In this document: piece by piece, positions 1 to 9,861 of the stretch
How the letters are laid out: every line of letters starts with the position of its first letter
Position numbering within the stretch: the stretch's first letter is position 1
Assembly (NCBI RefSeq): GCF_004526345.1
Contig: NZ_CP038213.1
Coordinates: forward strand, 682,001 to 746,000
DNA length: 64,000 nt
Direction: 5' to 3'
Source of the DNA: Ornithinimicrobium flavum
GTDB lineage: Bacteria; Actinomycetota; Actinomycetes; Actinomycetales; Dermatophilaceae
Notes under the pieces: generated by a model
Database searches by the model: none
The model's input: only the letters and a program-made list of their open reading frames with translations
Told to the model about the DNA's origin: nothing
Made by a program: the position numbers and the translations under genes

Positions 1-788
1 GCCGGCGGCATGGCCGGCGGGAGCGCGGACGCCGCGGCCACGCTCGTCGCCTGCCGTGAGCTGTGGGCCCTGGACCACATCGAGAACGACCTGCTGGAGA
101 TCATGGCCGGGAGCCTCGGCTCCGACATCCCCTTCCTGCTGCACGGCGGCACGGCGATCGGCTCGGGTCGCGGTGAGCAGATCACCCCCGTCCTCGCTCG
201 TGGCGAGCTGCACTGGGTGCTCTGGGCGGGACAGGGCCTGAGCCTGTCGACCCCGGCGGTCTACGGCGAGTGCGACCGGCTGCGCGAGCTGACCGGGACG
301 GGCGCGCCGTCCCCCCAGCCCTCCGAGGCGCTCATCACGGCCCTGCGTCGGATGGACACGGACGAGGTCGCCGCGGCGCTCCACAACGACCTGCAGCCCG
401 CGGCGGTCTCGCTGCAGCCCGCGCTGGCGACGGTCCTGGAGGTCGGCCTCGACCTGGGGGCCAGGGCCGGCCTGGTCTCCGGCAGCGGTCCGACGGTCGC
501 CTTCCTGGTGGGGTCGCAGGCCGAGGCGATCGACCTGTCCGTCGGGCTCGCCGCCAACGGCCCCCCGGGCGACATCGTGCGCGCCCTCGGCCCGGTGCCC
601 GGGTGCCAGATCGTCCCTCAGCGCGTCCCGGGGGCCCCGGCCGCCGCGCCGGTGACCTCCAGGTCGACCCCGTCCGCGTCCTCGCGGTCGATTCCGTCCG
701 CCACCTCCCGGTCGACCCCGTCCGCCACCTCCCGGTCGACGCCGCCCGCATCCTCCCGGCCCGGGCCGCTCGGCCCCGTGCCCGGCTG

Positions 789-789
<1 letters not shown>
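1..789 (+). CDS. ispE: 4-diphosphocytidyl-2-C-methyl-D-erythritol kinase (5' end outside window)
   Basis: Phosphorylates CDP-methylerythritol with ATP in the cytosolic MEP isoprenoid pathway. The window opens inside the gene at the glycine-rich GHMP-kinase ATP loop (GGMAGGSADAAATL), so the N-terminal third is missing. A second GHMP motif, LVSGSGPTVAF, lies at about visible residues 158-168. After the normal C-terminus there is an added tail of four nearly identical 8-residue units of the type RSTPSATS (nt 661-756), then a Pro/Gly-rich end; such a tail is not part of the IspE fold. The stop overlaps the start of the next gene (ATGA at 789), so the two are probably translationally coupled. Placement ahead of an ABC-F gene is common in actinobacteria. 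Confidence 0.93.
661..756 (+). repeat. four 24-bp tandem repeats encoding an 8-residue unit
   Basis: Four consecutive 24-bp units start at 661, 685, 709 and 733. They share a GGTCGA core followed by CCGTCCGC-like sequence and encode RSTPSASS, RSIPSATS, RSTPSATS and RSTPPASS at the end of IspE. The frame is kept because the unit is a multiple of three, so copy number can change without breaking the gene. Confidence 0.9.
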
Positions 790-2714
<1,925 letters not shown>

Positions 2715-2750
2715 CGTCCGCGCTTCCTCCGTCCCACGCCCCTCACCTCC

Positions 2751-2881
2751 CCGAACTGTGCGGCCCTCTCCACCTCCCCTCTCCGAACTGTGCGGCCCTC
2801 TCCACCTCCCCTCTCCGAACTGTGCGGCCCTCTCCACCTCCACCTCCACCTCCACCTCCACCTCCACCTCCACCTCCACCT
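2751..2881. repeat. three 32-bp repeats running into eight CCACCT hexamers
   Basis: A 32-bp unit beginning CCGAACTGTGCGGCC starts at 2751, 2783 and 2815. The third copy runs into eight uninterrupted CCACCT hexamers (2834-2881). The array fills most of the gap between the ABC-F and HNH genes. No plausible protein is encoded. On the minus strand the hexamers read AGGTGG. Confidence 0.95.
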
Positions 2882-2978
2882 CTTCCGTCCTCCCGGGCGC
2901 CGTCGTCCGTCACCTCCCGGATTCTCTCCGGCATCCTTGGCATTCGGACCTGTCATTCATACATGTGTCTGATGACTG

Positions 2979-3008
2979 TTGACGGATCTCGAACATGTGT
3001 AGTATTAT
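2979..3008 (+). promoter_or_regulatory. HNH-gene promoter with candidate LexA (SOS) box
   Basis: TTGACG at 2979-2984 and TATTAT at 3003-3008 are 18 bp apart, close to the sigma-70-type consensus. Between them, TCGAAC at 2989-2994, four bases, then GTAGTA at 2999-3004 resembles the actinobacterial SOS box TCGAAC-N4-GTTCGA: the left half is perfect, the right half matches 3 of 6. An octamer ACATGTGT occurs both upstream (2961 region) and inside this element (2993-3000). The promoter position means an ATG at 2995 cannot be the gene start. Confidence 0.55.
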
Positions 3009-3063
3009 CGCAGTGTCAGCACCACCGTTGGGGAATGAGCGGGTGCGACCGACCACCAGGGGG

Positions 3064-5598
3064 GTGACGAGGGTGAAGAAGGACCACGGTGCCGATCAGG
3101 CTTCAGGCGCGTCAGCCTCGCCGAGCACGTCGGCTCTCACCCACGCCTCGGGTCGCACTCGTGAGGATCTGCTCCAGGCACTGGCCGCGGCTGGTCTGGA
3201 CGACGGGGCCGCGGTGGCGTTCGCGGACGCTGCGCTGGTCCTGGGCGCAGCGTCGCGGGGTCGCGCCATCGGGGAGCTGCCTCTCGCCTCCGCCGCACCC
3301 TCCGCCCGGTCCGCCCAGGAGGCGGGGACCCTGCCGCAGCCGGGTGCGGCGCCGCGGTCGGTGGAGTCGCACCGGCACGCGGCCGAGGTGGCGTTGCGGG
3401 CGGTGGAGGCGATCACCGTGTGTCAGGGCCGGTTGGACGCCGCGCTGGTGGTCGCGACAGCGGCCCAGGCCACGAGCACTGGGGCGATGCTGCTCCGGGA
3501 GAAGGACCTGGCCGGCCCCGACGAGCTGTCGCGCACGGCCCGGGACCGCTGGCGTTCCATGACCAAGCGGCGGACCCGCGGGGAGGTCGCCCCCGCGACC
3601 GGGTGGACGCCGGGCGAGAGCGCGCACCTGATCGGGTTGGCGACCGCGCCGGTGTCGTTCTCGGGTCCGGTGGTGGGGCAGATGGGCCGCGGGCAGCTTC
3701 CGTGGCGGTTGGCCCGGGCGTTGTGGAGAGCCTGCGAGGGCATGGACGCCACCGATGCCGCCCATGTCGCGCACGTGATGTGCGCCGACGACCAGGACAC
3801 CTGCGTCCCCGAGCGGCTGGAGCCGGACGGGCGGGTCACCGCAGCGCCGTGGAGCCACCGTGCCTTCTGGTCCGCGCTGGACCGTGAGGTCGCCAAGCTG
3901 CGGACCGCCGACGACAGTCCGGATGCCGCGGACGCCAGGGCGGCACGCGAGGCTGCGTTCCAGGCCCGGTGCGTGATCGCCAAGGCCGGGGAGGACGGGA
4001 TGGGGTCGCTCACCGTGCTGATGCCCGTGCTCTGGGTGGCGGCGATCAAGGACCGTCTCGACGGAGCGGCCCAGGCGGCACGGGCCGCGGGAGACGAGCG
4101 CACTCGTCAGCAGCTCGAGGCTGACATCGCCCGTGTGCTGCTGGCGCACGCGGCCCTCGGCGTCGGCGACCTGGCCATCCCTGAGCTCCCGGACGGTGAG
4201 GAAGTCACCGCTGACGACCTCGCCCGGACGGGGTGGAGCCCCGAGCTGATCAACGCCATGTCCGGTCTTCCACCGGCGGTGCTGCAGGTCGTGGTGCCCC
4301 TGCTGGCCCTTCACGACCCCGGGCAGGCGCAGACCCTGCCGACCGTCGGGCGCCCGGGCGCCCGCCCGACCTCCGAGGCGACCCTCGCGGACGACAACAA
4401 CCACACCGGCCAGGACGGGTGTCCGTCATGCCTGCCAAGCAGACGTATGCATCCCGCCGAGGGGCTGGTCGATGGCGGGGCTGGAGAGATGGGACGGACG
4501 GGGGAGATGGGGCAGACGGGGGAGAGCTCTGCCGTGAGGGCGCCCTCACCGCTGGCCGATCCACCGGCCGGCCCACCACCGGAGCAGCGCCGGTTGTGGG
4601 TCGGAGAGCTCCTGGGCGCCTTCTCCTCCTTCCTCTCGCCCGCGCAGATCCGTGAGCTGGCCCTCTCGCCAGGGACCACCATGGCCAGACTGCTGGTCGA
4701 TCCAGCGGACGGACGGTGCGTGGAGCGATCGCGAGCGACCTACCTGATGGATGCGGCGATGCGGACTCAGCTCCTGGCCGCGGACGTGACCTGCCGAGCC
4801 CCGGGATGTCTGCACCAGGGTGCCCGGTGCCAGATCGACCACGTCCACGAGCACTCCCTCGGGGGACCGACCAGCGAGGCCAACGCACAGCTGCTGCACA
4901 CGGGTCACCATGAGCCGAAGACGACCAAGGCGTGGGACGCGCACCTCTCCGCCAACCGGGACGTCACCTGGACCTCCCTGCTGGGGCGGGTGTATCGGAC
5001 CCGGGTGTGGGACTACCGCCGCTACGTGACGGTCCTGACCGACGCCGTCGACGCGGTCAGCGCTGCCCCGGCCGAGGACTTCCTCGACGTGCTGAACCAG
5101 GAGATCTACCTGGCCCTGACCTTCCGCGATCTGGGCGACAGGCTCAACACCGGCGATGACGACCTTGAGCCGGACCTCGCACGGTTCGGCGGGTGGGGCC
5201 TGGTGGGTCTCACCCACACCGATCCGGCCACCGGCAGACGTGCCCCCGGACCGTCTGCCGCTGCTGCCGCCGACGCCATGGCCCGCTGGGCCACGGCTGG
5301 TCCGCCCAGGCCCGGTGAACAGGCCGTCCCCGGTGCGCTCCAGGCCCGCTCGGGGCGAGGGGTCGCCGGTCCTGACGACCCTCAGCCCCAGGGCGACGAG
5401 GGCCCCGTGTCCGACCCGGAGGGCCGACCCGAGTATGGCCAGGGCGAGGCGTGCCCGGAGCCCGGGCACGACCACCCGAGCAGGGTCGGACCCTACGACT
5501 ACCACCGCATCAGCCCGCCGCCCAGGACCACCCGGAGCGACTGGGCCCGGCGCATCGCCGAGCTGCACGCACAGGGCCGACCCTGCCCACCCTTCTGA
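3064..5598 (+). CDS. DUF222 / HNH endonuclease (13E12 repeat family)
   Basis: Protein of about 844 residues in the actinobacterial DUF222-HNH family. The N-terminal helical DUF222 region covers roughly residues 30-400. The HNH nuclease site follows at about residues 576-615: CRAPGC, then CQIDHVHEHSLGG, then NAQLLHTGHH, with two Cys pairs and the His residues expected for metal binding. A linker contains GEMGRTGEMGQTGE-type repeats; the C-terminal 130 residues are acidic and Pro-rich. The start is taken as GTG 3064 (GTG 3073 is an alternative), because a strong promoter lies over 2979-3008. Relatives are multicopy, and in mycobacteria several REP13E12 copies are DNA-damage inducible. Exact role (mobile or defence nuclease) is unknown. 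Confidence 0.85.
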   Translation: MTRVKKDHGADQASGASASPSTSALTHASGRTREDLLQALAAAGLDDGAAVAFADAALVLGAASRGRAIGELPLASAAPSARSAQEAGTLPQPGAAPRSVESHRHAAEVALRAVEAITVCQGRLDAALVVATAAQATSTGAMLLREKDLAGPDELSRTARDRWRSMTKRRTRGEVAPATGWTPGESAHLIGLATAPVSFSGPVVGQMGRGQLPWRLARALWRACEGMDATDAAHVAHVMCADDQDTCVPERLEPDGRVTAAPWSHRAFWSALDREVAKLRTADDSPDAADARAAREAAFQARCVIAKAGEDGMGSLTVLMPVLWVAAIKDRLDGAAQAARAAGDERTRQQLEADIARVLLAHAALGVGDLAIPELPDGEEVTADDLARTGWSPELINAMSGLPPAVLQVVVPLLALHDPGQAQTLPTVGRPGARPTSEATLADDNNHTGQDGCPSCLPSRRMHPAEGLVDGGAGEMGRTGEMGQTGESSAVRAPSPLADPPAGPPPEQRRLWVGELLGAFSSFLSPAQIRELALSPGTTMARLLVDPADGRCVERSRATYLMDAAMRTQLLAADVTCRAPGCLHQGARCQIDHVHEHSLGGPTSEANAQLLHTGHHEPKTTKAWDAHLSANRDVTWTSLLGRVYRTRVWDYRRYVTVLTDAVDAVSAAPAEDFLDVLNQEIYLALTFRDLGDRLNTGDDDLEPDLARFGGWGLVGLTHTDPATGRRAPGPSAAAAADAMARWATAGPPRPGEQAVPGALQARSGRGVAGPDDPQPQGDEGPVSDPEGRPEYGQGEACPEPGHDHPSRVGPYDYHRISPPPRTTRSDWARRIAELHAQGRPCPPF

Positions 5599-5672
5599 GG
5601 CGGCACGACCTGCCCACCCTTCTGAGGCGGCACGACCTGCCCGCCCTCCTGAGGCGACACGACCTGCCCGCC
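5579..5672. repeat. 27-bp tandem repeat (3.4 copies) over the HNH gene stop
   Basis: Units beginning GACCTGCCCACCCTTCTGAG occur at 5579 (with one extra C), 5607 and 5634, with a fourth partial copy at 5661. The stop codon of the HNH gene is inside the first copy and is repeated in the later ones, so the array looks like duplicated gene-end sequence. The rest of 5599-5735 holds nothing else I can identify apart from the MarR promoter. Confidence 0.9.
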
Positions 5673-5723
5673 GGCGCCGGCCCGTTCGCCGGCCAGTTCT
5701 GTCGTCGTCGAGATACGGACCGC

Positions 5724-5729
5724 TAGTCT
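5724..5729 (+). promoter_or_regulatory. -10 box TAGTCT of the MarR gene, leaderless type
   Basis: TAGTCT ends 6 nt before the ATG at 5736. The predicted transcription start therefore falls at or next to the start codon. No clear -35 is visible. Confidence 0.55.
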
Positions 5730-5735
5730 CGCGGT

Positions 5736-6239
5736 ATGGGCAGCACCGGGACCGCCGACGACGTCGACGGGGTGGTCGCTGCGTGGCGCCGGGAGCGCCC
5801 CGACCTGGACGTCTCGCCGTTGGAGGTCCTCTCCCGCGTCTCGCGCCTGGCCCGGCACCTCGACCTCGCCCGGAGGGCGGCGTTCGCCGAGCACGGGCTC
5901 GAGCAGTGGGAGTTCGACGTGCTCTCGGCGCTGCGCCGCTCCGGGGAGCCCTATCAGCTGACCCCCGGGGACCTGCTGCGCGAGACCCTGGTGACCAGCG
6001 GGACCATGACCAACCGCCTCGACCGGCTGGCCGCTCGCGGCCTGCTGAGCCGGCACGCCTCACCGCACGACCGTCGGGCCGTCCTCGTCACGCTCACCCC
6101 GCAGGGGCGGGAGCTGGCCGACCGGGCGCTCGTCGCGCTGCTCAAGGGGGAGCGGGAGCTGCTGGCCGGCCTCTCGGACGCCGAGCGCGACAGCCTGGCC
6201 GCCTTCCTGAAGCGGTTGCTCGTCGACTTCGAGGCGTGA
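5736..6239 (+). CDS. MarR family transcriptional regulator
   Basis: Protein of 167 residues with a MarR winged helix. A conserved N-terminal helix (LSRVSRLARHLDLARR) is followed by the DNA-binding core: LEQWEFDVLSAL, then LVTSGTMTNRLDRLAARGLL (recognition helix, about residues 85-105) and the wing SPHDRRAVLVTLTPQG. Probably dimeric, binding DNA near its own or neighbouring promoters and released by a small phenolic or lipophilic ligand, as usual in the family. The ligand and targets cannot be read from the sequence. It lies alone between the HNH gene and a tRNA gene. Confidence 0.93.
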   Translation: MGSTGTADDVDGVVAAWRRERPDLDVSPLEVLSRVSRLARHLDLARRAAFAEHGLEQWEFDVLSALRRSGEPYQLTPGDLLRETLVTSGTMTNRLDRLAARGLLSRHASPHDRRAVLVTLTPQGRELADRALVALLKGERELLAGLSDAERDSLAAFLKRLLVDFEA

Positions 6240-6255
6240 GGCGGTCCGCGCCGAG

Positions 6256-6334
6256 CTCCCCGGGTAGGAATCGAACCTACGTCGCTAATCCTGATTCAAA
6301 GTCAGGCGGCCCCTGCCAGCAGAGCAACCGGGGA
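6256..6334 (-). tRNA. tRNA-Gln (anticodon UUG)
   Basis: Read on the minus strand: acceptor TCCCCGG pairs with CCGGGGA (6328-6334 with 6257-6263), anticodon stem CCTGA/TCAGG with loop CTTTGAA gives anticodon TTG, and the T-arm is GTAGG-TTCGATT-CCTAC. U1-A72 and discriminator G73 agree with glutamine identity. The 3' CCA is not encoded. The variable loop is 9 nt (ATTAGCGAC), longer than the usual 4-5, giving 79 nt in total. A tRNA-Gln next to glmU fits actinobacterial gene order. Confidence 0.85.
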
Positions 6335-6354
6335 ACGTGCCGAGGCACCCCGAC

Positions 6355-6360
6355 AGCCTA
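6355..6360 (-). promoter_or_regulatory. -10 box TAGGCT upstream of tRNA-Gln
   Basis: TAGGCT on the minus strand lies 20 nt before the mature 5' end of tRNA-Gln and 8 bp past the end of the TetR gene. Confidence 0.45.
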
Positions 6361-6367
6361 ACCGGGC

Positions 6368-7027
6368 TCAGCCCTTGCCCTGGGTGCGCAAGGTCGGCCT
6401 GGCCTCCATCCCGGCGAGGCCGTTCCACGCCAGGTTGACCAGGTGCGCGGCGACGTCCTCCTTCTTCATCCGCCGCGAGTCCAGCCACCACCCACCGGGG
6501 ATGGCGACCATCCCGACCAGCATCTGGGCGTAGAGGGGCGCGGTCTTGGGGTCCAGCCGGCGCCGCTTGAACTCGGCGGCGAGGATGTGCTCGACCTGGC
6601 TGGCGATGTCGCTGATGAGCGAGGCGAAGGATCCGGTCGACTGCCCGGGCGGGCTGTCGCGCACGAGGATCCGGAAGCCGTCGGTCGAGGTCTCGATGTA
6701 GTCGAGGAACGCGGTCGCCGCCGCCTCGAGCAGCGCCCGTGCGTTGCCCTCGTGCGAGGTGAGTGCGGTGGTGATCAGACCCAGCAGGGCCTGGATCTCA
6801 CGGTCGACCACGACGGCGTACAACCCCTCCTTGCCGCCGAAGTGCTCGTAGATCACGGGCTTGGACACGCCCGCGGTGGCCGCGATCTCCTCCACGCTCG
6901 TGCCCTCGAAGCCCTTCTCGGCGAACAGCGCCCGGCCCACCTCCACGAGCTGCTGCCGTCGCTGGGGGCCGGTCATCCGGTTGCGTGGGGTCGGCTTCGC
7001 CGTGGAGGAGGTCACACCGTCCATCAT
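6368..7027 (-). CDS. TetR family transcriptional regulator
   Basis: Protein of 219 residues. The N-terminal helix-turn-helix is typical: RRQQLVEVGRALFAEKGFEG, then TSVEEIAATAGVSKPVIYEHF, with the GGKEGLYAVVVD that follows the recognition helix (about residues 25-75). The remaining helices form the ligand-binding and dimer domain, containing FRILVRDSPP and a Trp pair (GGWWLD). The start is the first of two adjacent ATG codons. A TetR gene divergent from glmU is conserved in actinobacteria, but its target is not evident. Divergent expression over 7028-7108 suggests it may act on its own or the glmU promoter (inference). Confidence 0.92.
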   Translation of the reverse strand: MMDGVTSSTAKPTPRNRMTGPQRRQQLVEVGRALFAEKGFEGTSVEEIAATAGVSKPVIYEHFGGKEGLYAVVVDREIQALLGLITTALTSHEGNARALLEAAATAFLDYIETSTDGFRILVRDSPPGQSTGSFASLISDIASQVEHILAAEFKRRRLDPKTAPLYAQMLVGMVAIPGGWWLDSRRMKKEDVAAHLVNLAWNGLAGMEARPTLRTQGKG

Positions 7028-7095
7028 GCCAACCCCCGGGTATGCCGCCGCTCACGGCTCACGGTCCGGCCCTCGGGAGCGCCGGGGGCCGGAGG

Positions 7096-7101
7096 TAGAG
7101 T
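7096..7101 (+). promoter_or_regulatory. -10 box TAGAGT of glmU, leaderless type
   Basis: TAGAGT ends 7 nt before the GTG start at 7109, so the glmU transcript probably begins at the start codon. Confidence 0.55.
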
Positions 7102-7108
7102 CTGGGGC

Positions 7109-8618
7109 GTGACGACCCACCACCCCGCCGCCGTCATCATCCTTGCCGCCGGACAGGGCACGCGGATGAGGAGCAGACTCCCGATAGGTCCTCCACCGCA
7201 TCGGCGGACGCAGTCTGGTGGGCCACGCGATGGCCGCCGCCCGCGAGGTGGGCGCCGAGCACACCGTCGTCGTCGTGCGGCACGAGCGACCTCGTCGCGG
7301 CTCACGTCGCCGAGGTCGACGCCTCCGTGACGATCGCCGACCAGGACGAGGTCCCCGGCACCGGTCGCGCGTGCGAGTGCGGCCTGGACGCCCTGCCCGC
7401 CGACCTCACCGGCACCGTCCTGGTGACCATGGGCGACGTTCCCCTGCTGTCCGGCGAGACCCTGGCGGACCTCACCCGCGTGCACGAGGAGAGCGGGGCG
7501 GCCGTCACCCTGCTCAGCGCCGTCGTCGACGACGCCGGAGCTACGCCGCGTGGTGCGGGACGCCGCGGGCGAGGTGCTGCAGATCATGGAGTTCAAGGAC
7601 GCCCGGGCCGCGCGGGAGGAGGGCGGGGAGCTCGCCCACGTCGTCGACATCACGGAGTACAACTCGGGGATCTACGCCTTCGACGTCCAGGTGCTGCGTC
7701 GGGCGCTGCAGCAGGTGGACGTGCAGAACGCCCAGGGCAGGAAGTCGAGAAGTACCTCACCGACGTGGTCCGGATCGCCCGCGAGGAGGGCCGGGGCGTG
7801 GTGGCCCACCCGCTGGACGACCTCGTGCAGACCGAGGGGGTCAACGACAAGGTGCAGCTCGCCGCGCTCGGCCGGGTGCTGAACCAGCGGGTGGTCGAGC
7901 ACCACATGCGGCAGGGCGTCATCGTGGTCGACCCCGCGACGACCTGGATCGACGTGGACGTCACCATCGGCCAGGACACGGTGATCCGGCCGGGCACCCA
8001 GCTCCTGGGGGCCACGACCGTCGGGGAGGACGCCGTCGTCGGGCCCGACACCACGCTGACCGACACCGAGGTGGGTGACGGCGCCACCGTCGTGCGCACC
8101 CAGGCCGAGCACGCCGTGGTGGGTGCCAGGGCCAGCGTGGGGCCGTTCTCCTACCTGCGCCCCGGGACCGTCCTGGGCGAGGGCGGCAAGATCGGCGGCT
8201 TCGTCGAGACCAAGAACGCCCAGATCGGGGCGAATGCCAAGGTGCCGCACCTGACCTACTGCGGGGACGCCACGGTGGGGGAGGGCGCCAACATCGCGCG
8301 GGGGGACCATCTTCGCCAACTACGACGGCGTGGCCAAGCACCATACCCACGTGGGGCGGCACAGCTTCGTCGGCTCCGACTCGGTCCTCATCGCCCCGGT
8401 CGACATCGCCGACGGGGCCTACGTCGCCGCGGGGTCGGCGGTCGAGGGGCACGTCGAGCCGGGCCAGATCGCCGTCGCCCGCGGGGCGCCAGCGCAACAT
8501 CGACGGGTGGGTGGAGCGGCGCCGTGCCGGCACCAGGACCGCCGAAGCAGCCGAGGCCGCTCGTGCGGCCGGGACGAGGCACGTCGAGGACACCACCACC
8601 CCCATCGAGGAGAGCTGA
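7109..8618 (+). CDS. glmU: bifunctional GlmU, broken by about 7 base indels
   Basis: N-acetylglucosamine-1-phosphate uridylyltransferase / glucosamine-1-phosphate acetyltransferase, the last two steps to UDP-GlcNAc for peptidoglycan. The N-terminal nucleotidyltransferase shows LAAGQGTRM and TMGDVPLL. The C-terminal left-handed beta-helix has hexapeptide repeats and GPFSYLRPGTVLGEGGKIG, HLTYCGDA and FANYDG. Pieces lie in different frames with breaks near 7185 (extra T), 7286, 7537-7547 (two lost bases), 7740 (lost C), 8301 (extra G in a G run) and 8487 (extra C). Full conserved length is present with no missing block, and GlmU is essential, so sequencing error is much likelier than a pseudogene. 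The stop at 8616-8618 overlaps the prs ATG. Confidence 0.9.
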
Positions 8619-9606
8619 TGACCGGCATCAACCGGACCACGGAGAAGAACCTCATGGTCTTCTCCGGCCGCGCCCACCCTGAGCTCGCCGAGGAGGTGGT
8701 GGCCGACCTCGGCACCCACCTGGTCCCAACGCAGGCTTACGCCTTCGCCAACAGCGAGACGTACGTCCGCTACGACGAGAGCGTGCGCGGGTGCGACGCC
8801 TTCGTCATCCAGAGCCATGTGGCGCCGGTGAACGAATGGATCATGGAGCACCTGATCATGGTCGACGCGCTCAAGCGCGGCTCGGCCAAGCGGATCACGG
8901 TGGTGCTCCCCTTCTACGGCTACGCCCGTCAGGACAAGAAGCACCGCGGCCGCGAGCCCATCTCGGCCAGGCTGGTCGCCGACCTGTTCAAGACCGCGGG
9001 CGCGGACCGGCTCCTCGCCGTCGACCTGCACACCGCGCAGATCCAGGGCTTCTTCGACGGCCCGGTCGACCACCTGATGGCCACGCCGATCCTCACGGAC
9101 TACGTGCGGGGCAAGTATGGCGAGGAGCCGCTGGCCGTCGTCTCGCCGGACGCCGGACGCATCAAGGTGGCCGAGTGGTGGAGCAACAAGCTCGGTGGGG
9201 TGCCGCTGGCCTTCATCCACAAGACCCGGGACATCGAGCGCCCCAACGAGTCGGTCGCCAACCGCGTCGTCGGGGAGGTCGAGGGTCGGCTGTGCATCCT
9301 CGTCGACGACATGATCGACTCCGGCGGCACGATCTGCCACGCCGCGGACGCGTTGATGGAGGAGGGGGCGAAGGGCGTGGTCATCGCGGCCACCCACCCG
9401 ATCTTCTCCGGCCGGCCGTGCAGCGTCTCCGGGACTCCGTCGCCCAGGAGGTCGTCGTCACCAACACGCTCCCGCTGTCGTCGGAGGCGCAGGCGCTGGA
9501 CAAGATCACCCAGCTCTCCATCGCGCCGCTCATCAGCCGGGCCATCCGTGAGGTCTTCGAGGACGGGTCGGTGACCTCGATGTTCGAGCGCGAGGGGCGC
9601 GCCTGA
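8618..9606 (+). CDS. prs: ribose-phosphate pyrophosphokinase, one frameshift
   Basis: Makes PRPP from ribose 5-phosphate and ATP for nucleotide, His and Trp synthesis. Family motifs are clear: FSGRAHPELAEEV, FVIQSHVAPVNEWIME, the flexible loop YGYARQDKKHRGREPISA, the metal site DLHTAQIQGFF and the PRPP loop LVDDMIDSGGTICHAA. The frame breaks near 9410, where one C seems lost in GGCCGGCC. The other frame continues with AVQRLRDS to EGRA and the stop at 9606, giving about 329 residues, the usual length. The start overlaps the glmU stop, so glmU-prs is an operon. The break is most likely a sequencing error. Confidence 0.92.
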
Positions 9607-9687
9607 CGGGCGGGCGGCGCCCACCAGGACATCGCCGCCGGGATCACGACCTCCGCGCACGATTTCACCCGTCCCCGCGACGGACGC

Positions 9688-9693
9688 TAGACT
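9688..9693 (+). promoter_or_regulatory. -10 box TAGACT upstream of rplY
   Basis: TAGACT lies in the 255-bp gap between prs and rplY (9607-9861) and predicts a 5' leader of about 160 nt. I see no clear terminator or riboswitch in the rest of the gap. Confidence 0.4.
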
Positions 9694-9861
9694 TCCGTGG
9701 TTGCCTCGGCGAGGGACGTCGCACGACGTCCGTCATCGACGAAGCGTGTCTCTGACGGCTGTGACCCTGATGAGCGCCTCCGCGATGACGCCACCGTGCC
9801 GCGTCCCGCGTCGAGGCCCCACCGACCAGTGACCGCATACCCCCGACCAGAAGGCTGACCC

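Noticed and set aside
2751..2846. CRISPR array
   Set aside because: The 32-bp copies are directly adjacent without spacers, and there are no cas genes.
7109..8618. glmU as a true pseudogene
   Set aside because: Essential gene with all conserved blocks kept and only base gains or losses in G/C-rich stretches; error is the simpler explanation.
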